64,000 bases of DNA, from contig NZ_SDPQ02000003.1 of assembly GCF_004134905.2 (NCBI RefSeq), positions 682,001 to 746,000 of the forward strand. The letters are read 5' to 3'. Below the pieces are notes generated by a model. That model saw only the letters and a program-made list of their open reading frames with translations, had not been told where the DNA came from and searched no databases. The position numbers and the translations under genes are program-made. Shown piece by piece: positions 25,895 through 35,205 of this stretch; within the stretch, counting starts at the first letter, position 1, and each line of letters starts with the position of its first letter. This DNA is from Aeromicrobium ginsengisoli. GTDB taxonomy: Bacteria; Actinomycetota; Actinomycetes; Propionibacteriales; Nocardioidaceae.

Positions 25895-26659
25895 GTGACT
25901 GAACAAGAGCCCTCCAAGAAGGTCGCCAACCAGTACGAGCGCGACTATGACTACACCAAGTACTGGGACAACCGCGACTACGAGAACGCCGCCGAGCACA
26001 TCGCGATCCGCCGGCTGCTGAAGGGCAACCACTACGGCAAGGCTGCCGACATCGGCGGTGGCTTCGGTCGCCTCTGCATCCTGCTGCGTACGTTCGCCGA
26101 TGAGGTCACGCTGGCAGAGCCGGCCGCGACACAGCTCGAGGCCGCCAAGAAGGTGCTCGCGGGCACCGACATCAAGCAGGTCCAGATGCAGGCCGACGAC
26201 TTGAAGTTCGCCGACGGCGAGCTCGACCTGATCACGATGATCCGCGTCATGCACCACCTGCCCGACCCGACGGCGGAGTTCGCCGAGATCTCCCGCGTGC
26301 TCGCGCCCGGCGGCACCGCGATCATCGAGGTTGCCAACTACGGCCACTACAAGAACCGCCGCCGGCACAAGAAGGAAGGCACCCCGCTGCCGACCGAGCC
26401 GGTCAACATCCGCAAGACCCAGGCCGACGAGCCCGACGCGATCGCGTTCGTCAACCACAACATCGACACCGTCGTCGGTCAGCTCGGTGCCGCCGGCCTG
26501 ACGCTCGACGACAAGCTCTCGGTGTCCAACCTGCGCAGCCAAACGCTCAAGAAGGCCCTGCCGACCAAGGTTCTGCTGACGGCCGAACGCCTCACGCAGC
26601 GTCGTCTGGCGGGCAGCAACTTCGGCCCGAGCATCTTCCTCAAGCTGCGCAAGCCCTGA
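25895..26659 (+). CDS. SAM-dependent methyltransferase
   Basis: A 254 aa class I methyltransferase. Motif I is AADIGGGFGRLC (about 49-60), the post-I acidic residue lies in TLAEPAA, and motif IV-VI regions are LITMIRVMHHL and LAPGGTAIIEVAN. The C-terminal half is basic (YKNRRRHKKEG), suggesting a nucleic-acid or membrane-associated substrate. The GTG at 25895 is chosen because earlier codons fit nothing. Its end faces the DUF998 gene 16 bases away. The substrate is unknown. Confidence 0.86.
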   Translation: MTEQEPSKKVANQYERDYDYTKYWDNRDYENAAEHIAIRRLLKGNHYGKAADIGGGFGRLCILLRTFADEVTLAEPAATQLEAAKKVLAGTDIKQVQMQADDLKFADGELDLITMIRVMHHLPDPTAEFAEISRVLAPGGTAIIEVANYGHYKNRRRHKKEGTPLPTEPVNIRKTQADEPDAIAFVNHNIDTVVGQLGAAGLTLDDKLSVSNLRSQTLKKALPTKVLLTAERLTQRRLAGSNFGPSIFLKLRKP

Positions 26660-26674
26660 CCTCCGACTGAGGAG

Positions 26675-27370
26675 TCAGCGCACGCGGAGGAACCGCCGGC
26701 TGTCGTGCAGCGATCGACGGGGTGGCGTGACGAGCTCCGCGGGGATGAACGCGATCCAGAGCGCCATGAGCAGGACCTCGAGGCGTTGCGCGAGGCCCAG
26801 CAGCATGTCGTGACCGAAGAAGTTGAGCTGGGCGGTCAAGAGCCCGGCGACGACGCTCGCGCAGATCGCGACGGCGCCGAGCACCTCGGCGCGACCTCGG
26901 GTGGCGATGGTCGCCCCACCTGAGCGGAGGGCGACCACCACCGCCACGAAGGCCACGGCGAAGAACACCTCCTCGCCGAGGCTGGCATAGAGGTGAGGAT
27001 CACCGACCCATCCCCAGGCATCGTGTGGCGTGGACGTGTTGCACGCGGCGCCGACCGTCAGGGTGCACGGGAGCGGCGTCAAGGCGTCAACGACGTTGGA
27101 GAGGCCGAACAGCGCGAGCGCAGCCCACGCCGTCGCGGCCGGACGGTCGCGACGACCCACGGCCAGGCCGTACATCGCGCCGGCGATCACGAGGACTCCG
27201 CTGAGGACGTCCAGTGACCGGAACACCTGATGGTACGGACGCGAGAGAGCCGAGAGCTCGCTGACGTAGCTGGTCAGCAGGCTGAGGTGCGCGGGCAGGA
27301 CCATCTGCACGACCCAGTTGGCATACAGCAGCCCGCCGGCGAGCAGCAGCAGCCTGACGAGCCGGTTCAC
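26675..27370 (-). CDS. DUF998 family membrane protein
   Basis: A 231 aa protein with about six membrane helices and the DUF998 pattern (YVSELSALSRPYHQVFRSLDVLSG, then LTPLPCTLTV). Family function is unknown. The GTG at 27370 overlaps the lysX stop (GTGA), so it is translated with lysX and may act in the same lipid-modification process. That role is inference from the overlap only. Confidence 0.82.
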   Translation of the reverse strand: MNRLVRLLLLAGGLLYANWVVQMVLPAHLSLLTSYVSELSALSRPYHQVFRSLDVLSGVLVIAGAMYGLAVGRRDRPAATAWAALALFGLSNVVDALTPLPCTLTVGAACNTSTPHDAWGWVGDPHLYASLGEEVFFAVAFVAVVVALRSGGATIATRGRAEVLGAVAICASVVAGLLTAQLNFFGHDMLLGLAQRLEVLLMALWIAFIPAELVTPPRRSLHDSRRFLRVR

Positions 27371-30300
27371 GGGTGCCGTCCTGATGGTCCTCGGGTCAAC
27401 GGGAACGCGACGACCTCGCGGATCGGCCGGCCGGTCAGCATCATGAGGAGCCGGTCGACCCCCAGTCCGAGGCCGCCGGTGGGTGGCATCCCCCGCTCCA
27501 GCGAGGCCAGGAACTCCTCGTCGAGCTGCATGGCCTCGACATCGCCCCCGGCGGCCAGCAGCGACTGCGCCCGCAGGCGTCGGCGCTGCTCGATGGGATC
27601 GGTGAGCTCGCTGTACGCCGTCGCGATCTCCATGCCGAACGCCACCAGGTCCCAACGCTCCGCGATGGCCGACTCGCTGTCCTTCGGGCGGGTCAGGGGA
27701 CAGACCGTCGACGGGAAGTCGGTGTAGAACGTCGGCATCGTGGTGCGGGGCTCGACCAGTGCCTCGTAGAGCTCGACCACGAGCCGGCCCGGGTCATCGG
27801 TGTCGGGGACGGTGACGTCGTGGACCTGGCAGAGCTTCGTCAGGAGCGAGACCGGAGTGTCCAGGTCGACCGTCTCCTGAAGGGCAGCGGAGACCGCCTC
27901 GTGCACCGTGACGACGGGCCAGTCCCCGGTCAGGTCGCAGCGGCCGAGCACGGGGTGCAGGGCGACGGCTACGCCATGGGCGGCCGTCGCGGCGTCGAGG
28001 ATCAGCGCGCGGCACAGCCGTCGCATGTCGGCGTAGTCCGCGTGCGCCTGGTACGCCTCGAGGGAGGTGAACTCCGGGTGGTGACGCCGGTCGATGCCCT
28101 CGTTGCGGAACACCCGACCGATCTCGAAGACTCGTTCCAGGCCGGCGACGCACAGCCGTTTGAGATAGAGCTCTGGCGCGATCCGCAGCGTGAGGTCCAG
28201 GTCGTACGTGTTGAGGTGTGTGGCGAACGGGCGGGCGTTCGCACCCCCGTGGACGGGTTGGAGGATCGGCGTCTCGACCTCGGTGAAGTCCCGGCCCTCC
28301 ATGCTGGTCCGGAGGCTGCGGACGACCGCGCTCCGGGTGCGGAGCACGGTGCAGGCATCGGCGTCCCTCACTCGGTCGCCGGGGCCGGGCGGATGGAGGG
28401 ACTTGGCGCTCATCCGCCATGACGAGGCGAACAGCGACCGGTGCCCGGTGTCCGTTGTCCTCGGACGGCACGTGAGGTCGACGAGGTCGCCGGTGTCGCA
28501 GGTCCGGCGGAACGCGGCGAGTGCCTCGGCCGGCATCTCGTCACGCGCCAGGACCACCTGGACATCGCCGGTCCAGTCCCGGAGGTCGACGAACACCACG
28601 CCGCCGTGGTCGCGGAGGTGCACGATTCGCCCCGACACGGTCACCCGCTCGGGCGCCTCGAGCGCGCCGGCGACGGGTCGAGGGGCGCCGGCGGCGGGAT
28701 AAGGCGCCAGGCCGTATGTCTCCAACGCGTCGAGCTTGGCGTACCTCGTCCTGCACCGCGCGGGGGGAAGTGGATCGGCGTGTGCCCGGGCGGTCTCCGC
28801 GAGCAGATCGGCGGTGATCTGCTCCAGCTGTGTTGCGCTGAGACCGGGGGGCGCGATGCCCTTCCTGCTGCGCATCCACGTGGGGACCGTCACGAATCCT
28901 TCCGCCATGCCCGAGGCCACGCCGATCCGGGCCAGCATCCGGGCATCGTCATAGCAGAGGAATCGCGGGTTCCAGGTCGGCGCGAACTTCACGTTCGAGC
29001 GGTACAGCGCCTCGAGCTGCCACCACCGCGACAGCAGGATGAGGAGCCGGCGCCAGGCCCGCAGGATCGGTCCGGCGCCGATGCGGTTGCCCTCCTCGAA
29101 AGCCGCGCGGAACACGGCGAAGTTGAGCGACACGCGCATCACGGACAGCGCCGGACCCTGGCGCGTCAGCTCCGACACCATGAACTCGATGACTCCGTTG
29201 GGCGCCGCCGGGTCACGGCGCATGAGGTCGAGGGACATCCCGGTCGGGCCCCACGGCACGAACGACAGCAGGGCCCGCAGCTCGCCGTCGCGGTCCAACG
29301 CCTCGACCAGGACACACGCGGCGTCGGCTGGATCGCCGAGCCGGCCGAGCGCCATGGAGAACCCGCGTTCGGTCTCGTCACCGCGCCACTGGTCGGCGCG
29401 GTCGATCACCCGTGCCATGTCGGCCGCCCCGACCGAACCGTGACGCCGGATGCGGGCGGTGTAGCCCAGACGCTCGACGCGACGCACTGCCTGGCGTACG
29501 ACATGCATGTCGGGGCCACGCAGGCTGAAGCCGTGGGTCTCGATGATCGCCTCGTCGCCGAGCTGGATCGCGGTGAGCCCGGCCCGTTCGTACGCATGCG
29601 CGCCGGCCTCGCTGGAACCCATGACGGCCTGTGCCCAGCCGTGATCGTCGGCGATGCGCTGCCATGCCGCGATCGCCGCCGGCCACGACTCACGATCTCC
29701 GATGGGATCGCCGCTGGCGAGGCAGACCCCGATCTCGACGCGATAGAGCACCGCGGCGCGACCGTTCGGGGCGAACACGACAGCCTTGTCGCGCCGGGTG
29801 GCGAAATAGCCCAGGGAGTCCTGAGCACCGTGGATCCCCAGCAGGGCCCGTAGTGCCCGTTCCTCCGGGTCCGCGAGCTCGGCCCTCAAGGTCTGGCTCT
29901 GGAAGATCGTGGCGAACGCGCCGAGCAGTGACATGGCACCGAGCAGTCCGAGGAGGTCACCCACCCATTCGGGTGGACGGCCGTCGAACACCCCGTTCTC
30001 CACGAGGCCACCACCGACCTTGTTGAGCGTCCACGACAGCCACTCCGATGCGGGGAGGTCGCCGTGCACGAGCATGACGAGCGCCGTGCCGGCGAGCGTG
30101 CTCACCGCGATGCCGAGCACGAGCACCACGAGCGCCTTGCCGAACGACGCCCGCCTCACCGCGGTGGTGAACTGGCTGCGGGCCACGGCGACGACGACCA
30201 GTCCGACGGCCGCGACAGCCGTGCTCGCGACCGACCGCGGACTGACGCCGTCGACCAGCAGCCGGGAGCTCGAGAGGTTGACGACCAGGAGGCCGAGGAG

Positions 30301-30549
30301 CGCCCACCACGCGGGGCGCTTGCGCGCGGCGACGGCTGCGGCGAGCAGTCCGAGGAACGCGGCCCAGGCGAGGTTGGGCGACAGGAACAGGACGTAGTCG
30401 TCGAGCGCCGTCCAGACGGGGCGCGTCAGGTGACGCAGGGGGACGAACAGGGCCAGGACCGCGCACGCGCTGGCCCAGACGGCGAGGAAGACGCTCGCCC
30501 AGCGAGGCACCCAGGAGACGCGCGGCAGCGCAATCGTGAGACGCGACAT
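27367..30549 (-). CDS. lysX: Lysylphosphatidylglycerol synthase / lysyl-tRNA synthetase LysX
   Basis: A 1060 aa three-part protein. Residues about 10-220 are an MprF-like membrane region of about six helices. About 230-545 is the DUF2156 transferase domain that moves lysine from tRNA to phosphatidylglycerol. From about 650 there is an OB-fold anticodon domain (VTVSGRIVHLRDHGGVVFVDLRD region), and then a class II lysyl-tRNA synthetase core with motif 2 FRNEGIDRRHHPEFTSLEAY and motif 3 GLGLGVDRLLMMLTG. LysX makes lysinylated lipid, which lowers membrane charge and gives resistance to cationic peptides. ATG at 30549; the housekeeping lysyl-tRNA synthetase should be elsewhere. Coupled to DUF998 downstream. 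Confidence 0.95.
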   Translation of the reverse strand: MSRLTIALPRVSWVPRWASVFLAVWASACAVLALFVPLRHLTRPVWTALDDYVLFLSPNLAWAAFLGLLAAAVAARKRPAWWALLGLLVVNLSSSRLLVDGVSPRSVASTAVAAVGLVVVAVARSQFTTAVRRASFGKALVVLVLGIAVSTLAGTALVMLVHGDLPASEWLSWTLNKVGGGLVENGVFDGRPPEWVGDLLGLLGAMSLLGAFATIFQSQTLRAELADPEERALRALLGIHGAQDSLGYFATRRDKAVVFAPNGRAAVLYRVEIGVCLASGDPIGDRESWPAAIAAWQRIADDHGWAQAVMGSSEAGAHAYERAGLTAIQLGDEAIIETHGFSLRGPDMHVVRQAVRRVERLGYTARIRRHGSVGAADMARVIDRADQWRGDETERGFSMALGRLGDPADAACVLVEALDRDGELRALLSFVPWGPTGMSLDLMRRDPAAPNGVIEFMVSELTRQGPALSVMRVSLNFAVFRAAFEEGNRIGAGPILRAWRRLLILLSRWWQLEALYRSNVKFAPTWNPRFLCYDDARMLARIGVASGMAEGFVTVPTWMRSRKGIAPPGLSATQLEQITADLLAETARAHADPLPPARCRTRYAKLDALETYGLAPYPAAGAPRPVAGALEAPERVTVSGRIVHLRDHGGVVFVDLRDWTGDVQVVLARDEMPAEALAAFRRTCDTGDLVDLTCRPRTTDTGHRSLFASSWRMSAKSLHPPGPGDRVRDADACTVLRTRSAVVRSLRTSMEGRDFTEVETPILQPVHGGANARPFATHLNTYDLDLTLRIAPELYLKRLCVAGLERVFEIGRVFRNEGIDRRHHPEFTSLEAYQAHADYADMRRLCRALILDAATAAHGVAVALHPVLGRCDLTGDWPVVTVHEAVSAALQETVDLDTPVSLLTKLCQVHDVTVPDTDDPGRLVVELYEALVEPRTTMPTFYTDFPSTVCPLTRPKDSESAIAERWDLVAFGMEIATAYSELTDPIEQRRRLRAQSLLAAGGDVEAMQLDEEFLASLERGMPPTGGLGLGVDRLLMMLTGRPIREVVAFPLTRGPSGRHP

Positions 30550-30658
30550 GGTGATCGCCCAATCTGTGACACGGGGGCGCGGTGTCCCCAGGCCGCGCAA
30601 TGGCGAGGTTCACCATACGTCGGGGCACCGAACCGGCCGGGCCGCCGACAGGACAGTG

Positions 30659-30931
30659 TCAGGCCGAGGCGAAGCGGGCTGCTGAGCGGGCCTTGGCCTT
30701 GGCGGCCTCGACCTCGCGGTCCTTGGGCGGCGCGGTCGTCACGAGGTCCTCGAGGAGGTGCCCCGTGATGTGGGCGATCTCCGCGACAGCGCGGTTGAAC
30801 GCCTCTTCATTGGCCTTCGACGGCTTGCTCGCCCCACTGATCTTGCGGAGGTACTGCAGTGCGGCGGCCTGGACCTCGTCGTTGGTCGCGGCGGGCTCGA
30901 AGTTGTGGAGGGTACGAATGTTGCGGCACAT
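30659..30931 (-). CDS. DUF2277 family protein
   Basis: A 90 aa cytoplasmic protein starting MCRNIRTLHNFEPAATNDEV, which with YLRKISGASKPS and LLEDLVTTAPPKDRE matches DUF2277 end to end. Function unknown. On the minus strand TAAGGT lies six bases before the ATG and no ribosome site is seen, so it is probably leaderless. Confidence 0.88.
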   Translation of the reverse strand: MCRNIRTLHNFEPAATNDEVQAAALQYLRKISGASKPSKANEEAFNRAVAEIAHITGHLLEDLVTTAPPKDREVEAAKAKARSAARFASA

Positions 30932-30972
30932 GCTCCGACCTTAGAACTCCGAGCCCGCTCGCGACAGGGGGT

Positions 30973-32097
30973 CTAGCTCTCTTCCCACCAGTCGCGCGCG
31001 GCATCCGCGCTGTCGGTGTAGTCCGCGAACACGCCGTCGAGGCCGGCCTCGAAGAACGCGTTGAGCTCGGCGAAGATGTCGCCCTTCGCGTTGGGGTCGG
31101 TGCCGTCGCGGTAGTCGGCCGGCAGGAACTGGTTCTCGTCGCGGAACGTGTAGGCCACGACCTTGAGCCCGGCGCGATGTGCGTCCTTGACCAGCGGGGT
31201 CGGCGACGTCAGGAAGCCCTGGGCGTCACGCGGGATGATGCTGTTCTTCTCCGGTCCGAGCCAGTCGGCGTACGTGGCCACGTCGCGCAGCCCGGCCGGC
31301 GTCATGATGTCGGCGTACGTGCGCGAGTCGCCGGCGGCCTTCACGTCGTACGGTGCGCCGGTCGCCGACGTCAGCTGGACCAGCGGGACGCGGGTCTGGC
31401 GGGCGAGGCTGCGCAGGTTGCCGGTCTCGAACGACTGGATGACGACCTTGCCGTGCTTGGAGTTGCGGCCAGCCTTCGTCAGCGACCGCAGCAGCGGCTT
31501 CTCCAGCGGCAGGCCGATCGACCGGAAGTAGGTCGGGTGCTTGGTCTCCGGCGCCACGCCGATGACCCGGCCACGCTTGCGACTCTCGGCGTTCGCCAGG
31601 GCGAGGACCTCGTCGAACGTCGGGATCTCGAAGCGTCCGTCGTAGCGCGTGTTGCCCGGACGCACGGACGGGAGCCGCTCCTTGGCCCGCAGCGTCTTGA
31701 GCTCCTTGAGGGTGAAGTCCTCGGTGAACCAGCCGGTCTCGGCGACGCCGTCGACGGTCTTGGTGGTCTTGCGCTGCGCGAACTCGGGGTGGTCGGCGAC
31801 GTCGGTCGTGCCACTGATCTCGTTCTCGTGGCGGGCGACGAGCACCCCGTCCTTGGTGCTGACGAGGTCGGGCTCGATGTAGTCGGCGCCCAGCTTGATC
31901 GCCAGGGCGTACGCGGCGAGGGTGTGTTCGGGCCGGTAGCCCGAGGCGCCACGGTGCGCGAACACCGTGATGGACTGGTGCTGCGTCGTGGCGGGTGCCT
32001 TCTCAGCGGTCGCAGGGACTGCGACGGCTCCGGTGGCGATGGCGGCCCCGCTCAGGGCGAGTGCCGTGCGGCGGACGTACGGATGAAGGAGTGTCAT
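30973..32097 (-). CDS. Secreted glycerophosphodiester phosphodiesterase
   Basis: A 374 aa protein from the ATG at 32097. An N-terminal signal peptide (MTLLHPYVRRTALALSG... ending PATA near residue 32) precedes a GDPD barrel: FAHRGASGYRPEHT (catalytic His and metal Glu), ADYIEPDLVSTKDGVLVARHE and the late DGVFADYTD. It hydrolyses glycerophosphodiesters to glycerol-3-phosphate and an alcohol outside the cell. The frame opens further upstream, but those residues spoil the signal peptide. No phosphate-regulated box was recognised. Confidence 0.92.
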   Translation of the reverse strand: MTLLHPYVRRTALALSGAAIATGAVAVPATAEKAPATTQHQSITVFAHRGASGYRPEHTLAAYALAIKLGADYIEPDLVSTKDGVLVARHENEISGTTDVADHPEFAQRKTTKTVDGVAETGWFTEDFTLKELKTLRAKERLPSVRPGNTRYDGRFEIPTFDEVLALANAESRKRGRVIGVAPETKHPTYFRSIGLPLEKPLLRSLTKAGRNSKHGKVVIQSFETGNLRSLARQTRVPLVQLTSATGAPYDVKAAGDSRTYADIMTPAGLRDVATYADWLGPEKNSIIPRDAQGFLTSPTPLVKDAHRAGLKVVAYTFRDENQFLPADYRDGTDPNAKGDIFAELNAFFEAGLDGVFADYTDSADAARDWWEES

Positions 32098-32160
32098 GCC
32101 TCGAGTGCAGGGGCGCCGGATGACCTGCGCGTGCACGCGGACCCGACGGCCGGTGAACTC

Positions 32161-32688
32161 CTAAAGGACGTCGAGGCGTTTCAGCACGGCGCGGACGTGC
32201 TTGAGGGCATTCTTCTCCGTCAGCCCGGTGGTGTCGTCGAAGTAGAGGCCGTCGCCGATCAGCTGGATCGTGCGGGCCAACGACTCGTCGCCGAGGTGCT
32301 CGCGCAGGACCGTGAACCAGCCCTCGCGGAGGTCGGCCAGCGCGGCCGAGGCGCGGGAGTCGTTCTCCTGGGCGATGCGGCCGGCGGCGACGAGTGCGCG
32401 GTCGAAGTTGCTGCCGGTGTTGACCGAGGTGGCGAGGTAGAACTCGACGGGGCCCTTCTTGGCCGTACGCATCTTGGCGACGTCGGCCTCCCCCTGCTCG
32501 CGGAGCCGGGTCAGCATGCCTTCGACGAGCTCGTCCTTGCTGTGGAAGTGATACAGCAGTCCGCCCTTGGAGACCTCGGCCTCGGCGGCGACGGCATCGA
32601 GCGTCGCGGCCCGGCTTCCGGCAGTCACGAGAAGTGTCTCGAACGCGTCGAGCAATCGATCGCGCGTTGAACGTTCAGTGGCCGCCAT
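32161..32688 (-). CDS. TetR family regulator of the adjacent MFS exporter
   Basis: A 175 aa protein. The helix-turn-helix (about 8-55; ATLDAVAAEAEVSKGGLLYHFHSKDELV) is standard TetR. The C-terminal ligand domain resembles those of DUF-type multidrug regulators. It is divergent from the MFS transporter gene, and a perfect TACCGTC-TG-GACGGTA palindrome sits in the 97-base gap between them. The likely role is repression of the exporter and of itself until a drug binds. Confidence 0.9.
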   Translation of the reverse strand: MAATERSTRDRLLDAFETLLVTAGSRAATLDAVAAEAEVSKGGLLYHFHSKDELVEGMLTRLREQGEADVAKMRTAKKGPVEFYLATSVNTGSNFDRALVAAGRIAQENDSRASAALADLREGWFTVLREHLGDESLARTIQLIGDGLYFDDTTGLTEKNALKHVRAVLKRLDVL

Positions 32689-32730
32689 GCGCTCACCTTA
32701 CCGAGAGGAATATCACCCGCCTCCGGTTCG

Positions 32731-32757
32731 TTGACTGTACCGTCTGGACGGTATAGT
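32731..32757. promoter_or_regulatory. TetR operator embedded in a divergent promoter
   Basis: Perfect 16-base palindrome TACCGTCTGGACGGTA at 32738-32753, extending to 24 bases with one mismatch. On the plus strand TTGACT (32731-32736) and TATAGT (32752-32757), 15 bases apart, look like -35 and -10 for the MFS gene, so the operator fills the spacer. The minus strand has a mirrored TACAGT. Repressor binding would block both genes. Confidence 0.78.
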
Positions 32758-32785
32758 TGACCGTCTTGTCCGGAAGGAGGACCCC

Positions 32786-34312
32786 ATGACCACGATCGAC
32801 CCGCGCTACCGCGCCCCCCAGCTCGACGTACCCCGCGCGGGACTGCGTGAGTGGCTGGCCCTGGGCGTCCTCATGCTGCCTGTGCTGCTGACCTCGATCG
32901 ACAACACCGTGCTGAGCTTCGCCCTGCCGCAGGTCAGCACCGCGCTGCGCCCGACCGGCGAGCAGATGCTGTGGCTCGTCGACATCTACCCGCTGATGCT
33001 GGCCGGACTGCTCGTTGCGATGGGCAGCCTCGGCGACCGGATCGGCCGGCGCCGGCTGCTGCTGATCGGCGCGTTCGGCTTCGGCATCGCCTCGGTGTGC
33101 GCCGCGTTCAGCCCCAACGCCGAGGCGCTGCTGGCCTCGCGTGCCTTGCTCGGCGTGTTTGGCGCGACCCTGATGCCGTCGACGCTGTCGCTGATCCGCA
33201 ACATCTTCGCGCACAGCGACGACCGCCGGCTCGCGATCGCCACGTGGGCATCGATGTTCGCCGGTGGTGCGGCCCTCGGTCCGGTCATGGGCGGCTGGCT
33301 GCTCCAGCACTTCTGGTGGGGCTCGGTGTTCTTCATCAACGTGCCGATCATCGCGATCTTCCTCGTGGCGGCGGTCTTCCTGCTGCCGGAGTCGCGTGAC
33401 CCGCGGCCCGGGCGCATCGACGGCGTCAGCATCGTGCTGTCGATGACCGCGATGCTGCCGTTCGTCGTCGGCATCAAGCAGGTCGCCGAGCACGGGTTCA
33501 ACGACGCTGCCCTGATCGGCTTCGGGGTCGGCATCGTCAGCGGCGTGCTGTTCGTACGTCGTCAGCACCGCCTCGTCGACCCGATGATCGACATGACGCT
33601 GTTCTCCGACCGGGTCTTCAGCGGCGCGATCACGGCGAACCTGCTGAGCCTGATGGGCTACGCCGGGTTCATGTTCTTCGCGGCGCAGTTCCTGCAGCTC
33701 GTGGTCGGCCTGTCGCCGCTGTCGGCGGCCACGGTGCTGTTGCCGGGCCTGCTCGTCACGGTCATCGCCGGGTTCGCGGCGGTCCGGCTCGTGAGGGTGT
33801 TCCCGGCACGGGCGCTGGTGGCCGGCAGCTTCGGCCTGTCCGCGGCGGGCTATGCCATCGCGGCGTTCATCGGCACACCGTCGACGGTCTCGATCCTCAT
33901 CGCGTTCTCGGTGCTCGGACTCGGTATCGGCCTGGCCGAGACGCTGACGAACGACCTCATGCTGTCGAGCGTTCCGCCCTACAAGGCCGGATCCGCGTCG
34001 GCGATCTCCGAGACGGCGTACGAGGTCGGTGCCGTGCTGGGCACCGCGGTGCTCGGCAGCATCCTGACCTCGACCTACCGCTCGCACCTGACCGTGCCTG
34101 CGGTGGCGAAGTGGGGTGAGAACGACCAGACGTTCGAGACGCTCGGCGGCACCGTCGAGTACGCGAAGTTCTATCCCAACGGCGTCGGCGAGGCGATGGT
34201 CCGATCGGCGCACGAGGCATTCGACCTCGGCGTGCAGCTCACCTCGGCGACGGCGATCATCGTCGCGCTGGCCGCGGCCGTGGTGTCGTGGCGGACGCTC
34301 AAGGATGCCTGA
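32786..34312 (+). CDS. MFS exporter, DHA2 (EmrB/QacA) family
   Basis: A 508 aa transporter with 14 predicted helices. Motif C-like TSIDNTVLSFALP near the start, motif A GSLGDRIGRRRLL (about 75-90) and the antiporter-type GLGIGLAETLTNDLMLSSV segment identify a DHA2 proton/drug antiporter. GGAAGGAGGA just before the ATG is a strong ribosome site. It is divergent from the TetR gene, with the operator between. The drug range is unknown. Confidence 0.93.
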   Translation: MTTIDPRYRAPQLDVPRAGLREWLALGVLMLPVLLTSIDNTVLSFALPQVSTALRPTGEQMLWLVDIYPLMLAGLLVAMGSLGDRIGRRRLLLIGAFGFGIASVCAAFSPNAEALLASRALLGVFGATLMPSTLSLIRNIFAHSDDRRLAIATWASMFAGGAALGPVMGGWLLQHFWWGSVFFINVPIIAIFLVAAVFLLPESRDPRPGRIDGVSIVLSMTAMLPFVVGIKQVAEHGFNDAALIGFGVGIVSGVLFVRRQHRLVDPMIDMTLFSDRVFSGAITANLLSLMGYAGFMFFAAQFLQLVVGLSPLSAATVLLPGLLVTVIAGFAAVRLVRVFPARALVAGSFGLSAAGYAIAAFIGTPSTVSILIAFSVLGLGIGLAETLTNDLMLSSVPPYKAGSASAISETAYEVGAVLGTAVLGSILTSTYRSHLTVPAVAKWGENDQTFETLGGTVEYAKFYPNGVGEAMVRSAHEAFDLGVQLTSATAIIVALAAAVVSWRTLKDA

Positions 34313-34341
34313 CCCGACCTGATCGTCCTACGATCGTGGGC

Positions 34342-35205
34342 ATGCGTCGCGCGCTCGTCCTGCTCCTCCTGCTGCCGCTGACCGCGTGCGGCGGCAGTGA
34401 CGGAGCCGGGCTGAGCGACGTGCCGAAGGGGGTGACCTTCCGCGTCGAGCAGGCCCGCCAGGACCTGCAGAATCGTCACTTCCAGCTCCAGGTCGTCAAC
34501 AAGGGTGCCAAGCCGGTCACGGTGTCGGCGGCCCGCCTGACGTCGACTCGCCTCGGGAAGGCCTCGACGTACGAGGGGCCGGCGACGATCCCGGCCGGGG
34601 CGACGGTCAACCTGACGATGTCGATGGCGCCCGCGGGCTGCCCGACGAAGAAGTCCGGCTCCGGCATCGATGCCGCGGCGCGCGTGACGTACCGGGTCGG
34701 CGAGGGCCAGGAGCGCACGTCGGTCGTGAAGCCCAAGGACCACTACGGCAGCGTCGCGCTGTTCATGAAGCGCGACTGCGCCGAGAGCACGATCGGTGAC
34801 CTGCGGGTCGATGACGCGTTCACGGTCGAGGGCCGGGGCCGCGACTCGGTGCTCAAGATCGGCATGACGTTCACCGCCAAGGACGACGGCGGACCGGTGC
34901 GGCTCGGACCCGTCGACGGCACGACCCTGCTCAAGCCGGCGCCCGGGTCGAACATCGATCACGAGCTCGTGGCGGGCAGCGGGGCGTACCGCACGACCCT
35001 GGAGATCATCCCCAACCGGTGTGACATCCACGTCGTCGCCGAGGACCGGACGGGTGCCACGATGCCGTTGCACGTCGACAGCACGCGGTCCGGCAAGGCG
35101 TTCTTCTTCCTCCGGTTCACCGAGCCGCAGAAGAAGCAGATCTTCGACTTCGTCGCACGGCACTGCGGGTTCGGCGTCGAGGAGGATCCGCTCAACGCCC
35201 CCTAG
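34342..35205 (+). CDS. Putative lipoprotein, unknown family
   Basis: A 287 aa exported protein. The signal ends LLPLTACGG, with a lipobox LTAC (Cys near 15). The mature part is rich in beta-type segments and has four further Cys (GCPTKK, RDCAES, NRCDIH, HCGFG), which could form two disulphides. No family recognised. TACGAT (34329-34334) lies seven bases before the ATG, so the mRNA is probably leaderless. Its TAG shares a CTAG with the stop of the convergent next gene. Confidence 0.75.
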   Translation: MRRALVLLLLLPLTACGGSDGAGLSDVPKGVTFRVEQARQDLQNRHFQLQVVNKGAKPVTVSAARLTSTRLGKASTYEGPATIPAGATVNLTMSMAPAGCPTKKSGSGIDAAARVTYRVGEGQERTSVVKPKDHYGSVALFMKRDCAESTIGDLRVDDAFTVEGRGRDSVLKIGMTFTAKDDGGPVRLGPVDGTTLLKPAPGSNIDHELVAGSGAYRTTLEIIPNRCDIHVVAEDRTGATMPLHVDSTRSGKAFFFLRFTEPQKKQIFDFVARHCGFGVEEDPLNAP

